Shown here piece after piece: positions 5,403-10,914 of a DNA stretch of 28,701 nucleotides. The stretch spans positions 1 to 28,701 of the IMG/VR virus record IMGVR_UViG_3300006637_000021, one strand, 5' to 3'. The translations under genes and the position numbers were made by a program. The notes under the pieces are model-generated. The model saw only the letters and a program-made list of their open reading frames with translations. It was not told the DNA's origin and did no database searches. The DNA comes from a virus. Position 1 is the first letter of the stretch, and each line of letters opens with the position of its first letter.

Positions 5403-5965
5403 GATTGCTCCTCTGGAGTGAAGTAAGGGTTTTCGCTTTCCGGGTGAGTGCTGATGAATGGAATGACTTCGCCCGTGACGATATCAACGGGAGTACCTTC
5501 AATCACTTTCACGCGGCGGGCTAACGCTTTCTTGTCGATGCTGCGTTTCACGCGAAGAACGTCCAGCGCGTCAACATCTTCCAGCCACTTGATGACTTGC
5601 GGTTCGTCAGTAACGTCCAAGCGGGCTGCAGTCTTCCGCACGCCGAACCGGCCTCCAGGCAAGTCAATGCTTTTCGTGCGTCTTCCCGCGTTCAACAGTT
5701 GATTGAACCAAGCGTGCAAAAGGCTGGTCATGTAATCAATCGTGGATTGCGGGCTTTTCAACTCCCGTTCGACGATTGCGTTAATGCGGTCGTGTTCACG
5801 TGCAGCCCATGCTTTGATGCGGGCTTGTTCAGCGTACGCGGCGTTCAACTTGCGGCTGGCCCATGCAGCTTGATCTTCAGTGGTGACCGTAAAGGTTTCC
5901 GTTCCGAAACCGTCGGGTTGCGTGTCATCGGCCAGCATGTCATTCAAGCGTTCTTCGATGCTCAT
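5399..5965 (-). CDS. Gam-like host nuclease inhibitor / DNA end-binding protein
   Basis: A protein of about 188 residues. ATG 5965 is chosen because it sits six bases after GGAGG and overlaps the upstream stop as TGATG; a GTG one codon earlier is too close. The pattern DQAAWASRKLNAAYAEQARIKAWAAREHDRI forms a long helix, followed by RRTKSIDLPGGRFGVRK and a KWLEDVDALDVLRVKRSIDK block, then TGEVIPF. This is the layout of phage host-nuclease inhibitor Gam-family proteins, which bind DNA ends and block host exonuclease. It lies between a RecT-like protein and SSB, as expected for a recombination module. Family assignment is from pattern memory, not a search. Confidence 0.8.
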   Translation of the reverse strand: MSIEERLNDMLADDTQPDGFGTETFTVTTEDQAAWASRKLNAAYAEQARIKAWAAREHDRINAIVERELKSPQSTIDYMTSLLHAWFNQLLNAGRRTKSIDLPGGRFGVRKTAARLDVTDEPQVIKWLEDVDALDVLRVKRSIDKKALARRVKVIEGTPVDIVTGEVIPFISTHPESENPYFTPEEQS

Positions 5966-6720
5966 CACATTCCTCCGTTAGCGCGTGCGTGCACTGCCTT
6001 GGCTTCTTCTACCGTCAAGTCCAAGAATGTCGTGATTTCCCTCCCAGTAACGGAAGTTGCAACTTCGAATTGATCTTTGACACCAAGCTTCGTGAGTGCC
6101 ACGTGCAGCCGTTGCGCAGCATCCTTTGACAGGCCCTGAGAAGGCCGTGAAGGGGCCTCCACTGCTGGTGCCGGTTCAGTAGGCGCAGGTGCAGGCTCAG
6201 GCGCTTCCACGGGCGTCACGTCAATCACGTCACCATCGCCATCAACCGTGGCACCCAACTCTTCCGGCGTGTACACGGCACTGCCAGTGAACACGTCCGG
6301 ACAAAACCAGCGCACGCCATTGCTCATGGCCCGCGCGAACAACATGTTCCGCGCAAACTTCTGCAAGTTCTGCGTGCCAGCAGCCCGCGCGTCATCCAGC
6401 GTGAACGTGCTCACACCAATCGATTCACCCGCTTGGAAGAACTCAATCTGGCATTCTTCGTTGTCCATCCGTCGAACGCGGTAGTCGTACTTCGGGTGCG
6501 CTTTCACTGCGGCTGCCATGAGGTTCGCGCCGACGGCTGGTTTGCCTTTGATGATGTGAACGCCGTTGACGCTAGCGAACGGGCCGAAGCCAAGTTCACG
6601 GCCGGCCAGGATCTTCACGCCAACTTGCGCAGCTTCTTTTGCGTCCATGAAGTACTGGCTGCGGGCAAACATTTCGCTCACCCGCGCCAGGTCATCCATG
6701 CTAAGTACCAGGTCACTCAC
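5965..6720 (-). CDS. RecT-like single-strand annealing protein
   Basis: A protein of about 251 residues. GTG 6720 is preferred because AAGGAG lies ten bases before it; GTG 6729 is too close to that site. The core holds AAQVGVKILAGRELGFGPF, NGVHIIKGKPAVGANLMAAA, YDYRVRRMDNEECQIEFF, STFTLDDARAAG and FARNMLFARAMSNGVRWFCPDVF, a series I know from phage proteins annotated as RecT recombinases. Residues about 170-200 are a Pro/Ala/Glu linker (EAPEPAPAPTEPAPAVEAP). A helical C-terminal domain follows, perhaps for contacting SSB or the nuclease. It anneals complementary strands for phage recombination. No RecE- or lambda Exo-type partner exonuclease is evident nearby. Confidence 0.8.
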   Translation of the reverse strand: MSDLVLSMDDLARVSEMFARSQYFMDAKEAAQVGVKILAGRELGFGPFASVNGVHIIKGKPAVGANLMAAAVKAHPKYDYRVRRMDNEECQIEFFQAGESIGVSTFTLDDARAAGTQNLQKFARNMLFARAMSNGVRWFCPDVFTGSAVYTPEELGATVDGDGDVIDVTPVEAPEPAPAPTEPAPAVEAPSRPSQGLSKDAAQRLHVALTKLGVKDQFEVATSVTGREITTFLDLTVEEAKAVHARANGGM

Positions 6721-6871
6721 TATCGTCACTCTCCTTCTCTTGCAGGAACATGAGTTCGTAGAAGTCCGTCAAGTGCTCCATGAGACTAGGTTCGTTGTGG
6801 TACGTGCCATGGTCATCGTCGACGTCGTACCCCTGCATCTTGCGTTCCATGAACCATTCCTTCACGCGCAT
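6713..6871 (-). CDS. 52-residue acidic hypothetical protein
   Basis: A short gene with the same start context as two other leftward genes: AAAGGAGGCAAGACATG (6885-6869). The product begins MRVKEWFMERKMQGYDVDDD and ends FLQEKESDDSE. It has a basic, aromatic N-terminal helix and an acidic remainder (HLTDFYELMFLQ). Its end overlaps the start of the RecT-like gene by eight bases, suggesting coupled translation. No family recognised. The repeated ribosome binding site makes me confident that it is translated. Confidence 0.66.
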   Translation of the reverse strand: MRVKEWFMERKMQGYDVDDDHGTYHNEPSLMEHLTDFYELMFLQEKESDDSE

Positions 6872-6883
6872 GTCTTGCCTCCT

Positions 6884-7105
6884 TTACCGCAAACGTCCGT
6901 CAGCTTGAATGATGCCGCACTGATCCATCATCACGAAAAGACCGTCAGCAGCAATCCGCGCAGTCATCGTGAGGATGCCGTCGTTGTGAGACGTTGCCAC
7001 TTCAACCGTTTCAGGCGTCACGTCATTACGCAACGCAAACCGGCTGACGTACCAGTCAATGACGGCCTTTTGCTTGTCGTTGATGAACGATTCCTTCGCT
7101 TGCAT
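6884..7105 (-). CDS. hypothetical protein, first gene of leftward early operon
   Basis: A 73-residue protein preceded by AAAGGAGGCAAGAC, directly downstream of the leftward half of the divergent promoter. A helical start (SFINDKQKAVIDWYVSRFALRNDV) is followed by beta-like segments (ETVEVATSHNDGILTMTARIAADGLFVMMDQCGII). Its stop overlaps the next ribosome binding site. No motif I can name. Being promoter-proximal it is probably the most abundant early product of this operon. Confidence 0.68.
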   Translation of the reverse strand: MQAKESFINDKQKAVIDWYVSRFALRNDVTPETVEVATSHNDGILTMTARIAADGLFVMMDQCGIIQADGRLR

Positions 7106-7120
7106 GTCTTGCCTCCTTTA

Positions 7121-7135
7121 GTCCCTCCTGGGGAC
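7121..7135 (-). promoter_or_regulatory. leader hairpin before gene 6884-7105
   Basis: GTCCC (7121-7125) pairs with GGGAC (7131-7135). It occupies the same position between promoter and ribosome binding site as the TCCCC/GGGGA hairpin at 3613-3625, although the stem sequence differs, which suggests that the fold is what matters. Confidence 0.5.
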
Positions 7136-7141
7136 GCACTC

Positions 7142-7170
7142 AACATACAACGTCTGTTGACACGTGTCAA
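7142..7170 (-). promoter_or_regulatory. leftward early promoter
   Basis: On the minus strand TTGACA (7170-7165), a 17-base spacer and TATGTT (7147-7142) form a sigma-70-like promoter for the recombination operon. The -35 box is one arm of the perfect palindrome TTGACACGTGTCAA (7157-7170), so a dimeric regulator binding there would cover it. Confidence 0.75.
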
Positions 7171-7185
7171 CATAGGGTGTAGGGT
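7157..7185 (+). promoter_or_regulatory. rightward early promoter sharing the -35 palindrome
   Basis: On the plus strand TTGACA (7157-7162), a 17-base spacer and TAGGGT (7180-7185) form a promoter for the small-gene operon beginning at 7206. It shares the palindrome with the leftward promoter, so the two polymerases would compete and one regulator could control both. The -10 match is weaker than that of the leftward promoter. Confidence 0.62.
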
Positions 7186-7205
7186 GCAACCAGAAAGGAG
7201 GCAAC

Positions 7206-7379
7206 ATGAACCTAGTCAGCATGACCGACGCCGCGCACGAACTAGGAATCAGTCGACAACGAATGCACCAAATCGTCAACGACAAACAAATTCCCGCGCT
7301 CACCATCGGCCAACAAAAGTTCGTGGATCGCAACGACTTGGAAGCATTCAAACTGCAACGCAAAAAGGAGAACAAGTGA
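7206..7379 (+). CDS. helix-turn-helix DNA-binding protein (excisionase / MerR-like fold)
   Basis: A 57-residue protein with a good ribosome binding site (AAAGGAGGCAAC). MTDAAHELGISRQRMHQIV is a helix-turn-helix, followed by NDKQIPALTIGQQKFVDRND, the wing of the excisionase/HTH_17 family. It is the first gene of the rightward operon and adjoins the divergent promoter palindrome. It is the most obvious local candidate for the regulator of that site, although this family usually binds direct repeats or acts in recombination. No integrase is present, so a true excisionase role is unlikely. Confidence 0.75.
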   Translation: MNLVSMTDAAHELGISRQRMHQIVNDKQIPALTIGQQKFVDRNDLEAFKLQRKKENK

Positions 7380-7486
7380 ACCTCAAACAACTCATCAACA
7401 AGATCCTCCGCAAGCAACCAGCACCAGCACGCGTCATGCCAGCACCCGTCGTGCCCCGCATCCCCCGCCCACAGAGAATCAAATGA
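7376..7486 (+). CDS. 36-residue Pro-rich basic peptide
   Basis: A tiny gene starting at GTG 7376, overlapping the previous stop as GTGA, with GGAG upstream. The product begins MNLKQLINKILRK and then is Pro/Ala/Val-rich (PAPARVMPAPVVPRIPRP), ending QRIK. It may be a linear motif peptide that binds another protein. Its stop overlaps the next ATG. Unknown function. Confidence 0.5.
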   Translation: MNLKQLINKILRKQPAPARVMPAPVVPRIPRPQRIK

Positions 7487-7734
7487 AAAGCGCGTCACTC
7501 ACCCCATACCAAGCCATTCAAGCGTTTATTGCGATTCTCAACCCAACCGTCCGCAAGTACGTTGTCGAAAACGACGTGATGCTCATGAACCTCATCAACG
7601 GGTACGTGGACGGCCTAGTTGAAACAGAACGCATTACCCGGCACGCAGCTGCAAGTGCAGTGTTGAACGCCCGGTGGATGGCTGGAAGCATTCTTGATGA
7701 AATGGAGTCAAACAATGCCGAAGCGCACGCCTAA
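7483..7734 (+). CDS. small helical hypothetical protein
   Basis: An 83-residue protein starting at an ATG that overlaps the previous TGA. It is predicted helical throughout, with hydrophobic runs (QAFIAILNPTVRKYVV, DVMLMNLINGYVDGLV) and a final helix (ASAVLNARWMAGSILDEM). The hydrophobics are periodic rather than continuous, so a helical bundle or dimer is likelier than a membrane protein. Not recognised. Confidence 0.6.
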   Translation: MKSASLTPYQAIQAFIAILNPTVRKYVVENDVMLMNLINGYVDGLVETERITRHAAASAVLNARWMAGSILDEMESNNAEAHA

Positions 7735-7903
7735 GATTGAACCAACCGAAAAGTGGCTGGCACGCCTCCACAAGCGCGTTGTCGATCACGAAGTAGCAAT
7801 GCAAGAGTGGCGCAACCCACCCGCCTGGGTCGTGTACAGGTACCACCGCGATCACGGCGTTGCCGTCAACCGCCGCAACCCAATCACTGAAAGGAACACA
7901 TAA
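7715..7903 (+). CDS. small basic hypothetical protein
   Basis: A 62-residue basic protein. I place the start at ATG 7715, seven bases after GGAG, inside the end of the previous gene. It begins MPKRTPKIEPTEKWLARLHK, has a charged helix (RVVDHEVAMQEWRN) and ends in a His/Arg-rich stretch (YRYHRDHGVAVNRRN). Possibly nucleic-acid-binding by charge alone. The stop TAA overlaps the next ATG. Confidence 0.58.
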   Translation: MPKRTPKIEPTEKWLARLHKRVVDHEVAMQEWRNPPAWVVYRYHRDHGVAVNRRNPITERNT

Positions 7904-8040
7904 TGCTTGCAATCGCGGTCATCCTCTTCGGCATCGTCATCATCGCTGCCGCAGGTGCCTTCATGAACGACAAGATCGTCGAATTGACACAAGAACGCGC
8001 TGAACGCAAAGCAGACGAAGACACTTGGGTTGACCTGTGA
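7903..8040 (+). CDS. 45-residue single-pass membrane protein
   Basis: A short gene behind AAAGGAACACA. Residues 2-20 form one continuous hydrophobic span (LAIAVILFGIVIIAAAGAF), followed by a charged cytoplasmic-type tail (DKIVELTQERAERKADED). Such one-helix phage peptides can act as superinfection-exclusion factors, pinholins or membrane anchors; which applies here is unknown. It lies in an early-type operon away from the endolysin, which weakens a lysis role. Confidence 0.62.
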   Translation: MLAIAVILFGIVIIAAAGAFMNDKIVELTQERAERKADEDTWVDL

Positions 8041-8243
8041 AAGGCAAGTACGCCCGCATGGCACAAGAGCACGCCAGCCACGCGGACAGGTACTGGACCA
8101 TGGCAAGCGACTGGGACGATGACGAAGGCAGGCACGCGCTTCGCGAACTGTCACGCTTTCACCTTCGCATGAGCTTGTACATGGTTGAAATGCAAGACCT
8201 AGAAAACAAAAAGCAGCACGCTATGCGCAGGAGCGTAGAGTGA
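8037..8243 (+). CDS. small helical hypothetical protein
   Basis: A 68-residue protein starting at GTG 8037, which overlaps the previous TGA. It is helical and charged, with evenly spaced His and aromatic residues (MAQEHASHADRYWTMASDWDDD, LRELSRFHLRMSLYMVEMQDL). No family recognised. It ends in GTGA overlap with the next gene, so the operon is translated as a coupled chain. Confidence 0.56.
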   Translation: MKGKYARMAQEHASHADRYWTMASDWDDDEGRHALRELSRFHLRMSLYMVEMQDLENKKQHAMRRSVE

Positions 8244-8422
8244 CTGCTGACAAGCCAAAGCGCAAAAGGAAGAAACAGCCGGACTGGGAGAACCGGTACT
8301 GCAAGTGCGGGTGGCTGCAAGCACCTGGAGACCCGGACAGCATGATCCGGCAATGGGAAAACCCAGAATGCCCGTTGCATTCTCCAGACCCAAAGTTTGA
8401 TCTGCCACCAGAGTTTCCGTAA
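8240..8422 (+). CDS. small Cys-containing hypothetical protein
   Basis: A 60-residue protein starting at GTG 8240 inside the end of the preceding gene. The first 13 residues are strongly basic (KPKRKRKKQPD). RYCKCGWLQ and, about 23 residues later, CPLH could form a small zinc site of the CxC...CxxH type. The end is Pro-rich. Probably a minor DNA- or RNA-binding phage protein; unrecognised. It is the last gene before paired hairpins. Confidence 0.55.
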   Translation: MTADKPKRKRKKQPDWENRYCKCGWLQAPGDPDSMIRQWENPECPLHSPDPKFDLPPEFP

Positions 8423-8430
8423 ATGCAAAC

Positions 8431-8446
8431 GCCCCAAAACCGGGGC
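8431..8446 (+). terminator. first hairpin after the small-gene operon
   Basis: GCCCC (8431-8435) pairs with GGGGC (8442-8446), with A and C residues in the loop, only nine bases after the last stop. No T-run follows, so it would act with the second hairpin downstream. Confidence 0.5.
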
Positions 8447-8448
8447 AA

Positions 8449-8485
8449 GGAATCACCCACTAGCCGGATTGCTAGTGGGTGTTCC
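8449..8485 (+). terminator. long perfect hairpin, probable terminator
   Basis: CACCCACTAGC (8454-8464) and GCTAGTGGGTG (8471-8481) are perfect inverted repeats around a six-base loop. GGAA (8449-8452) and TTCC (8482-8485) extend the stem with one bulged T. It closes the rightward small-gene operon and insulates the replication promoter at about 8.58 kb. The lack of a T-run leaves room for another role, such as a protein-binding site. Confidence 0.65.
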
Positions 8486-8573
8486 TAATCGAATACGCCC
8501 GTGACGACGAACGGGTCCAGCAGCCTTTGGTTTAGTGGGGCTGCACGCACAACGTAGCAAAATGCGGGTGACC

Positions 8574-8602
8574 TTGCAAGTATCGCGCGGGTGACGTACC
8601 AT
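8574..8602 (+). promoter_or_regulatory. putative promoter for the replication operon
   Basis: TTGCAA (8574-8579), a 17-base spacer and TACCAT (8597-8602) resemble a sigma-70 promoter. Transcription would begin at about 8608, exactly where an RNA hairpin begins. It is the only reasonable promoter in the 270-base gap before the replication genes. Confidence 0.5.
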
Positions 8603-8607
8603 AAAAG

Positions 8608-8696
8608 AACGCCAACCGATGAGGGTCGATTGGCGTTGAAAGGCCGGTGAATGCGGCACCGACAGGTGCAATCCTACCATCACACCGGGTTGCCAC
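8608..8696 (+). promoter_or_regulatory. structured 5' leader of the replication operon
   Basis: Three pairings are visible: AACGCCAA (8608-8615) with TTGGCGTT (8630-8637); GCACC (8656-8660) with GGTGC (8665-8669) around a GACA tetraloop; and an outer stem CCGGTG (8644-8649) with CACCGG (8683-8688) enclosing that hairpin. The start ATG at 8697 has no clear Shine-Dalgarno; the outer stem ends eight bases before it. This could be a protein-binding translational operator or a small RNA element. Confidence 0.48.
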
Positions 8697-9251
8697 ATGA
8701 CTCAAGCAGCCTACGATCAACAAAGATCAAACTTCACAAACGAAGCACACCAAGCCGCAAAACAAACCATCTACCCACGCCTATTCCCAAACAAGCACGT
8801 CACCTTCGAAAACACCCTAGTTGGCACCAACACGCGAAACGACATCCTAGACGGCCAACTAGGAATCGACTGCATTGCACGCGTTCACATTCCCAACGAA
8901 CACGCGCCAATACCGTTCACCATCCAAGAACGCTTCCGCGACCCGCAATACCAAAGCCGTCAAGACGTCACCATTAGAAAAATGAACCCCAGCGGAGAGC
9001 TGAGCGAAATGTACAAGATCGCCAGCATGTACTTCGTCTACGGGTACTACAACAGGCACCACAAGAAAATGCTTCAAGCCATCGCCATCAACACGGCCAT
9101 CATGATGCGATTCCTAGCCCTTGGACGGCTGCCATACCGGCAGCAAACCAATGGCGTGAATCAAACAACGTTCATTACCATCAACTTTGCTGACTTGAGA
9201 AGTTATGGCGCTATCGAAGCGACCTACGATCATGCTAGGGATGACATATGA
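8697..9251 (+). CDS. PD-(D/E)XK-like nuclease-fold protein
   Basis: A 184-residue protein, first gene of the replication unit. After a helical N-terminus (residues 1-45) it has ILDGQLGIDCIARVHI, then PFTIQERFR, then DVTIRKMNPSGELSEMYKIA and YFVYGYYN. An Asp in GID, a strand and then Q-E-x-R is the layout of a degenerate restriction-endonuclease fold, where Asp...E-x-K normally binds metal; the lysine is replaced by Arg here. The final part (AINTAIMMRFLALGRLPYRQ) is helical. If active it would cleave DNA; it might be a recombination nuclease partner for the distant RecT-like gene. The fold assignment is moderate and activity uncertain. It has no clear ribosome binding site. Confidence 0.5.
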   Translation: MTQAAYDQQRSNFTNEAHQAAKQTIYPRLFPNKHVTFENTLVGTNTRNDILDGQLGIDCIARVHIPNEHAPIPFTIQERFRDPQYQSRQDVTIRKMNPSGELSEMYKIASMYFVYGYYNRHHKKMLQAIAINTAIMMRFLALGRLPYRQQTNGVNQTTFITINFADLRSYGAIEATYDHARDDI

Positions 9252-10015
9252 GCTTCCGCGCTGTCGTGTGGGCACTCAGCCAAAACGTGCCACCACGCGA
9301 ACAACTTATCCTCATCCACCTAAGCGACTTCTACAACGACGACCTAGGCTACGCCTTCATGCACCAAGACACCCTAGCCAGACGCAGCAACTACAGCCGC
9401 GTCACAGTCAACCAAGCACTCCAAAAACTAGAAACCCACTACCAACTCATCACGACCACAAACACCCACTACCCAGACGGTCGAAGAGCTGGAAAACGCT
9501 ACTTCATCAACTTTGAAAACGGTCAAAACATCCCATTCGACACCACGAACAGCCATGTAAAGAACGTTAACTCTGGCGACACCAAAGTTAAAAATAGAAG
9601 CAACCAAAGTAAAGATCCTTTACACGCCAAAGTTAAAACCGTTAACAACAATAACTTCTTAGATTTAACTTCTTACAAAGAACTAAAAGATACGTCGTCA
9701 AAGACGACAATCGACTACAACGAATACCTTCAAGCCTGGAACAACAACTGCGGACACCTACCCAAAATCCGCGTACTCAGCCAAAGCAGAAAACGCAAGA
9801 TCAAACAACACATCAAAGAATACGGAAACGACGCCCTACCAACATTCACCCAAGCAGTACAAGCAGTCGCAAACGAAGACTTCTGGATAGAACGATCCTA
9901 CGGAATCGACAACCTACTCCGCGACAAAATCACCACCTACGCCGAAAAACACCAAGCCCGTAAAACCAACCAACGCCCCGCCATCCTAGACATCAACCCC
10001 GAAGACCTCTTCTAA
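9248..10015 (+). CDS. replication initiator protein (O-like, winged helix)
   Basis: A 255-residue protein coupled to the previous gene by ATGA. Residues 1-80 form a winged-helix domain (PPREQLILIHLSDFYND, HQDTLARRSNYSRVTVNQAL, GKRYFINF), like phage O-type and replisome organiser proteins. Residues 95-140 are a low-complexity Asn/Lys/Ser linker encoded by the iteron-bearing DNA. The C-terminal part (LSQSRKRKIKQHIKEYG, EDFWIERSYGIDNLLRDK) matches the end of many phage initiators, which have a W...IDNLLR block and bind a helicase or its loader. No helicase or loader is encoded here, so host DnaB would be recruited directly. Confidence 0.75.
   Translation: MSFRAVVWALSQNVPPREQLILIHLSDFYNDDLGYAFMHQDTLARRSNYSRVTVNQALQKLETHYQLITTTNTHYPDGRRAGKRYFINFENGQNIPFDTTNSHVKNVNSGDTKVKNRSNQSKDPLHAKVKTVNNNNFLDLTSYKELKDTSSKTTIDYNEYLQAWNNNCGHLPKIRVLSQSRKRKIKQHIKEYGNDALPTFTQAVQAVANEDFWIERSYGIDNLLRDKITTYAEKHQARKTNQRPAILDINPEDLF
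9553..9646 (+). other. candidate replication origin: iterons inside the initiator gene
   Basis: Three direct repeats of CCAAAGTTAAA type start at 9582, 9604 (CCAAAGTAAAG) and 9627, spaced 22 and 23 bases, about two helical turns. A degenerate copy (CCATGTAAAG) starts at 9553. Two GTTAAC palindromes (9566-9571 and 9641-9646) frame the array. The following 60 bases are A/T-rich relative to the surroundings, a plausible unwinding element. Iterons within the linker-coding part of the initiator gene are the lambda O arrangement. Confidence 0.6.
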
Positions 10016-10024
10016 GGAGCACAC

Positions 10025-10462
10025 ATGAAACAACCATTCCAAGACTCACCACGCGACAACACCGGCGCCATCATCCTAGGCAACCAACACCAAGGCTGCC
10101 CCTACTGCAACACCATCGAAGTCCACTACTCCACCAACGGAAAAATCGCCTGGTACCACCCAGGAACAACCTGCTGCAAACAAGCCACCCAACGACAAAT
10201 CACCTGGCGAACCCAAGAACTCCAAGAACTCCGCCGCCAAATCACCGACCAACAAAACAAAATCAACGCACTCCAAACCCAAACCCAAGACCTCACCGGA
10301 AAAAACAAACAAGACGCCATCCAAGAACTCAACCGCCAAACCGCACACCTACAACGCCTCACCCACAACAACACACTCAAAGCCAAAGGCGACCCAACCA
10401 CCAACACCATCGGCCTCCAACAAGAACTAGACGAACTCAAACAAAAACTCCACCAACAATGA
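10025..10462 (+). CDS. zinc-binding coiled-coil protein
   Basis: A 145-residue protein with a good ribosome binding site (AAGGAGCACAC). The N-terminal third has CPYC near residues 25-28 and a CC pair near 50-51 after a WYHPG segment, consistent with a small zinc site. Residues 60-145 are a long, Gln/Asn/Leu-rich helix with heptad periodicity (ELQELRRQITDQQNKINALQ and LQQELDELKQKLHQQ), a parallel coiled coil. It ends in ATGA overlap with the RusA gene. Its place between initiator and resolvase suggests a DNA-associated accessory role. Confidence 0.6.
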   Translation: MKQPFQDSPRDNTGAIILGNQHQGCPYCNTIEVHYSTNGKIAWYHPGTTCCKQATQRQITWRTQELQELRRQITDQQNKINALQTQTQDLTGKNKQDAIQELNRQTAHLQRLTHNNTLKAKGDPTTNTIGLQQELDELKQKLHQQ

Positions 10463-10914
10463 CCCTCACCCTCCCCTGGCCACCAAGCACCAACACCAGC
10501 TACGCCACATACAACAACCGACGCATCAAAAGCCTCAAAGCCCGCCAATACACACAACACATCCAACAAACCCTAAACAACCACCCCACCTGGCACACCC
10601 AAACCAAAACCATCACCCCACAAACCCAATTTCAAATCACCCTCCACCTACACCCACCAGACAAACGCAAACGCGACATCAACAACCACGACAAGATCCT
10701 CATCGACGCCATCTTCACCACCCTCAACGCCGACGACCACCAAATCACCCAACTCAACATCACCAAACACCCACCCAAACCACCAGGCCAAGCCACCATC
10801 CACATCAACTGGCACACACCAAAGGAACCAAACCCATGCCCAAAAACCCAGACTGGACAAAACACGAAATCCGCACCCTCATCCAAACCTACGAAGAAGG
10901 CGGAACCCACCTAG
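10459..10914 (+). CDS. rusA: RusA-family Holliday junction resolvase
   Basis: A 151-residue protein. The start LTLPWPPSTNTSYATYNNRR matches the RusA N-terminal strand and Pro-Pro-Ser-Asn/Thr-N turn. Residues about 70-90 contain KRKRDINNHDKILIDAIF, the conserved basic and acidic block in which Asp residues bind Mg2+. DDHQITQLNITK follows, with a further Asp. RusA cuts four-way junctions symmetrically to resolve recombination or replication intermediates before packaging. The C-terminal 30 residues are a Pro/Lys-rich extension (KPPGQATIHINWH and onward) that overlaps the next gene's start. It is coupled to the preceding gene. Confidence 0.82.
   Translation: MTLTLPWPPSTNTSYATYNNRRIKSLKARQYTQHIQQTLNNHPTWHTQTKTITPQTQFQITLHLHPPDKRKRDINNHDKILIDAIFTTLNADDHQITQLNITKHPPKPPGQATIHINWHTPKEPNPCPKTQTGQNTKSAPSSKPTKKAEPT

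Noticed and set aside
6566-7486. 306-codon plus-strand frame crossing the divergent promoter
   Set aside because: It runs antisense to three leftward genes and through the promoter palindrome; only its last 37 codons, from GTG 7376, have a ribosome binding site and are kept as the small Pro-rich gene.
8641-8696. Possible tRNA in the leader before the replication operon
   Set aside because: The stems do not form a cloverleaf: no acceptor stem of seven pairs with CCA, and no proper T-loop sequence, so I keep it as a leader structure only.
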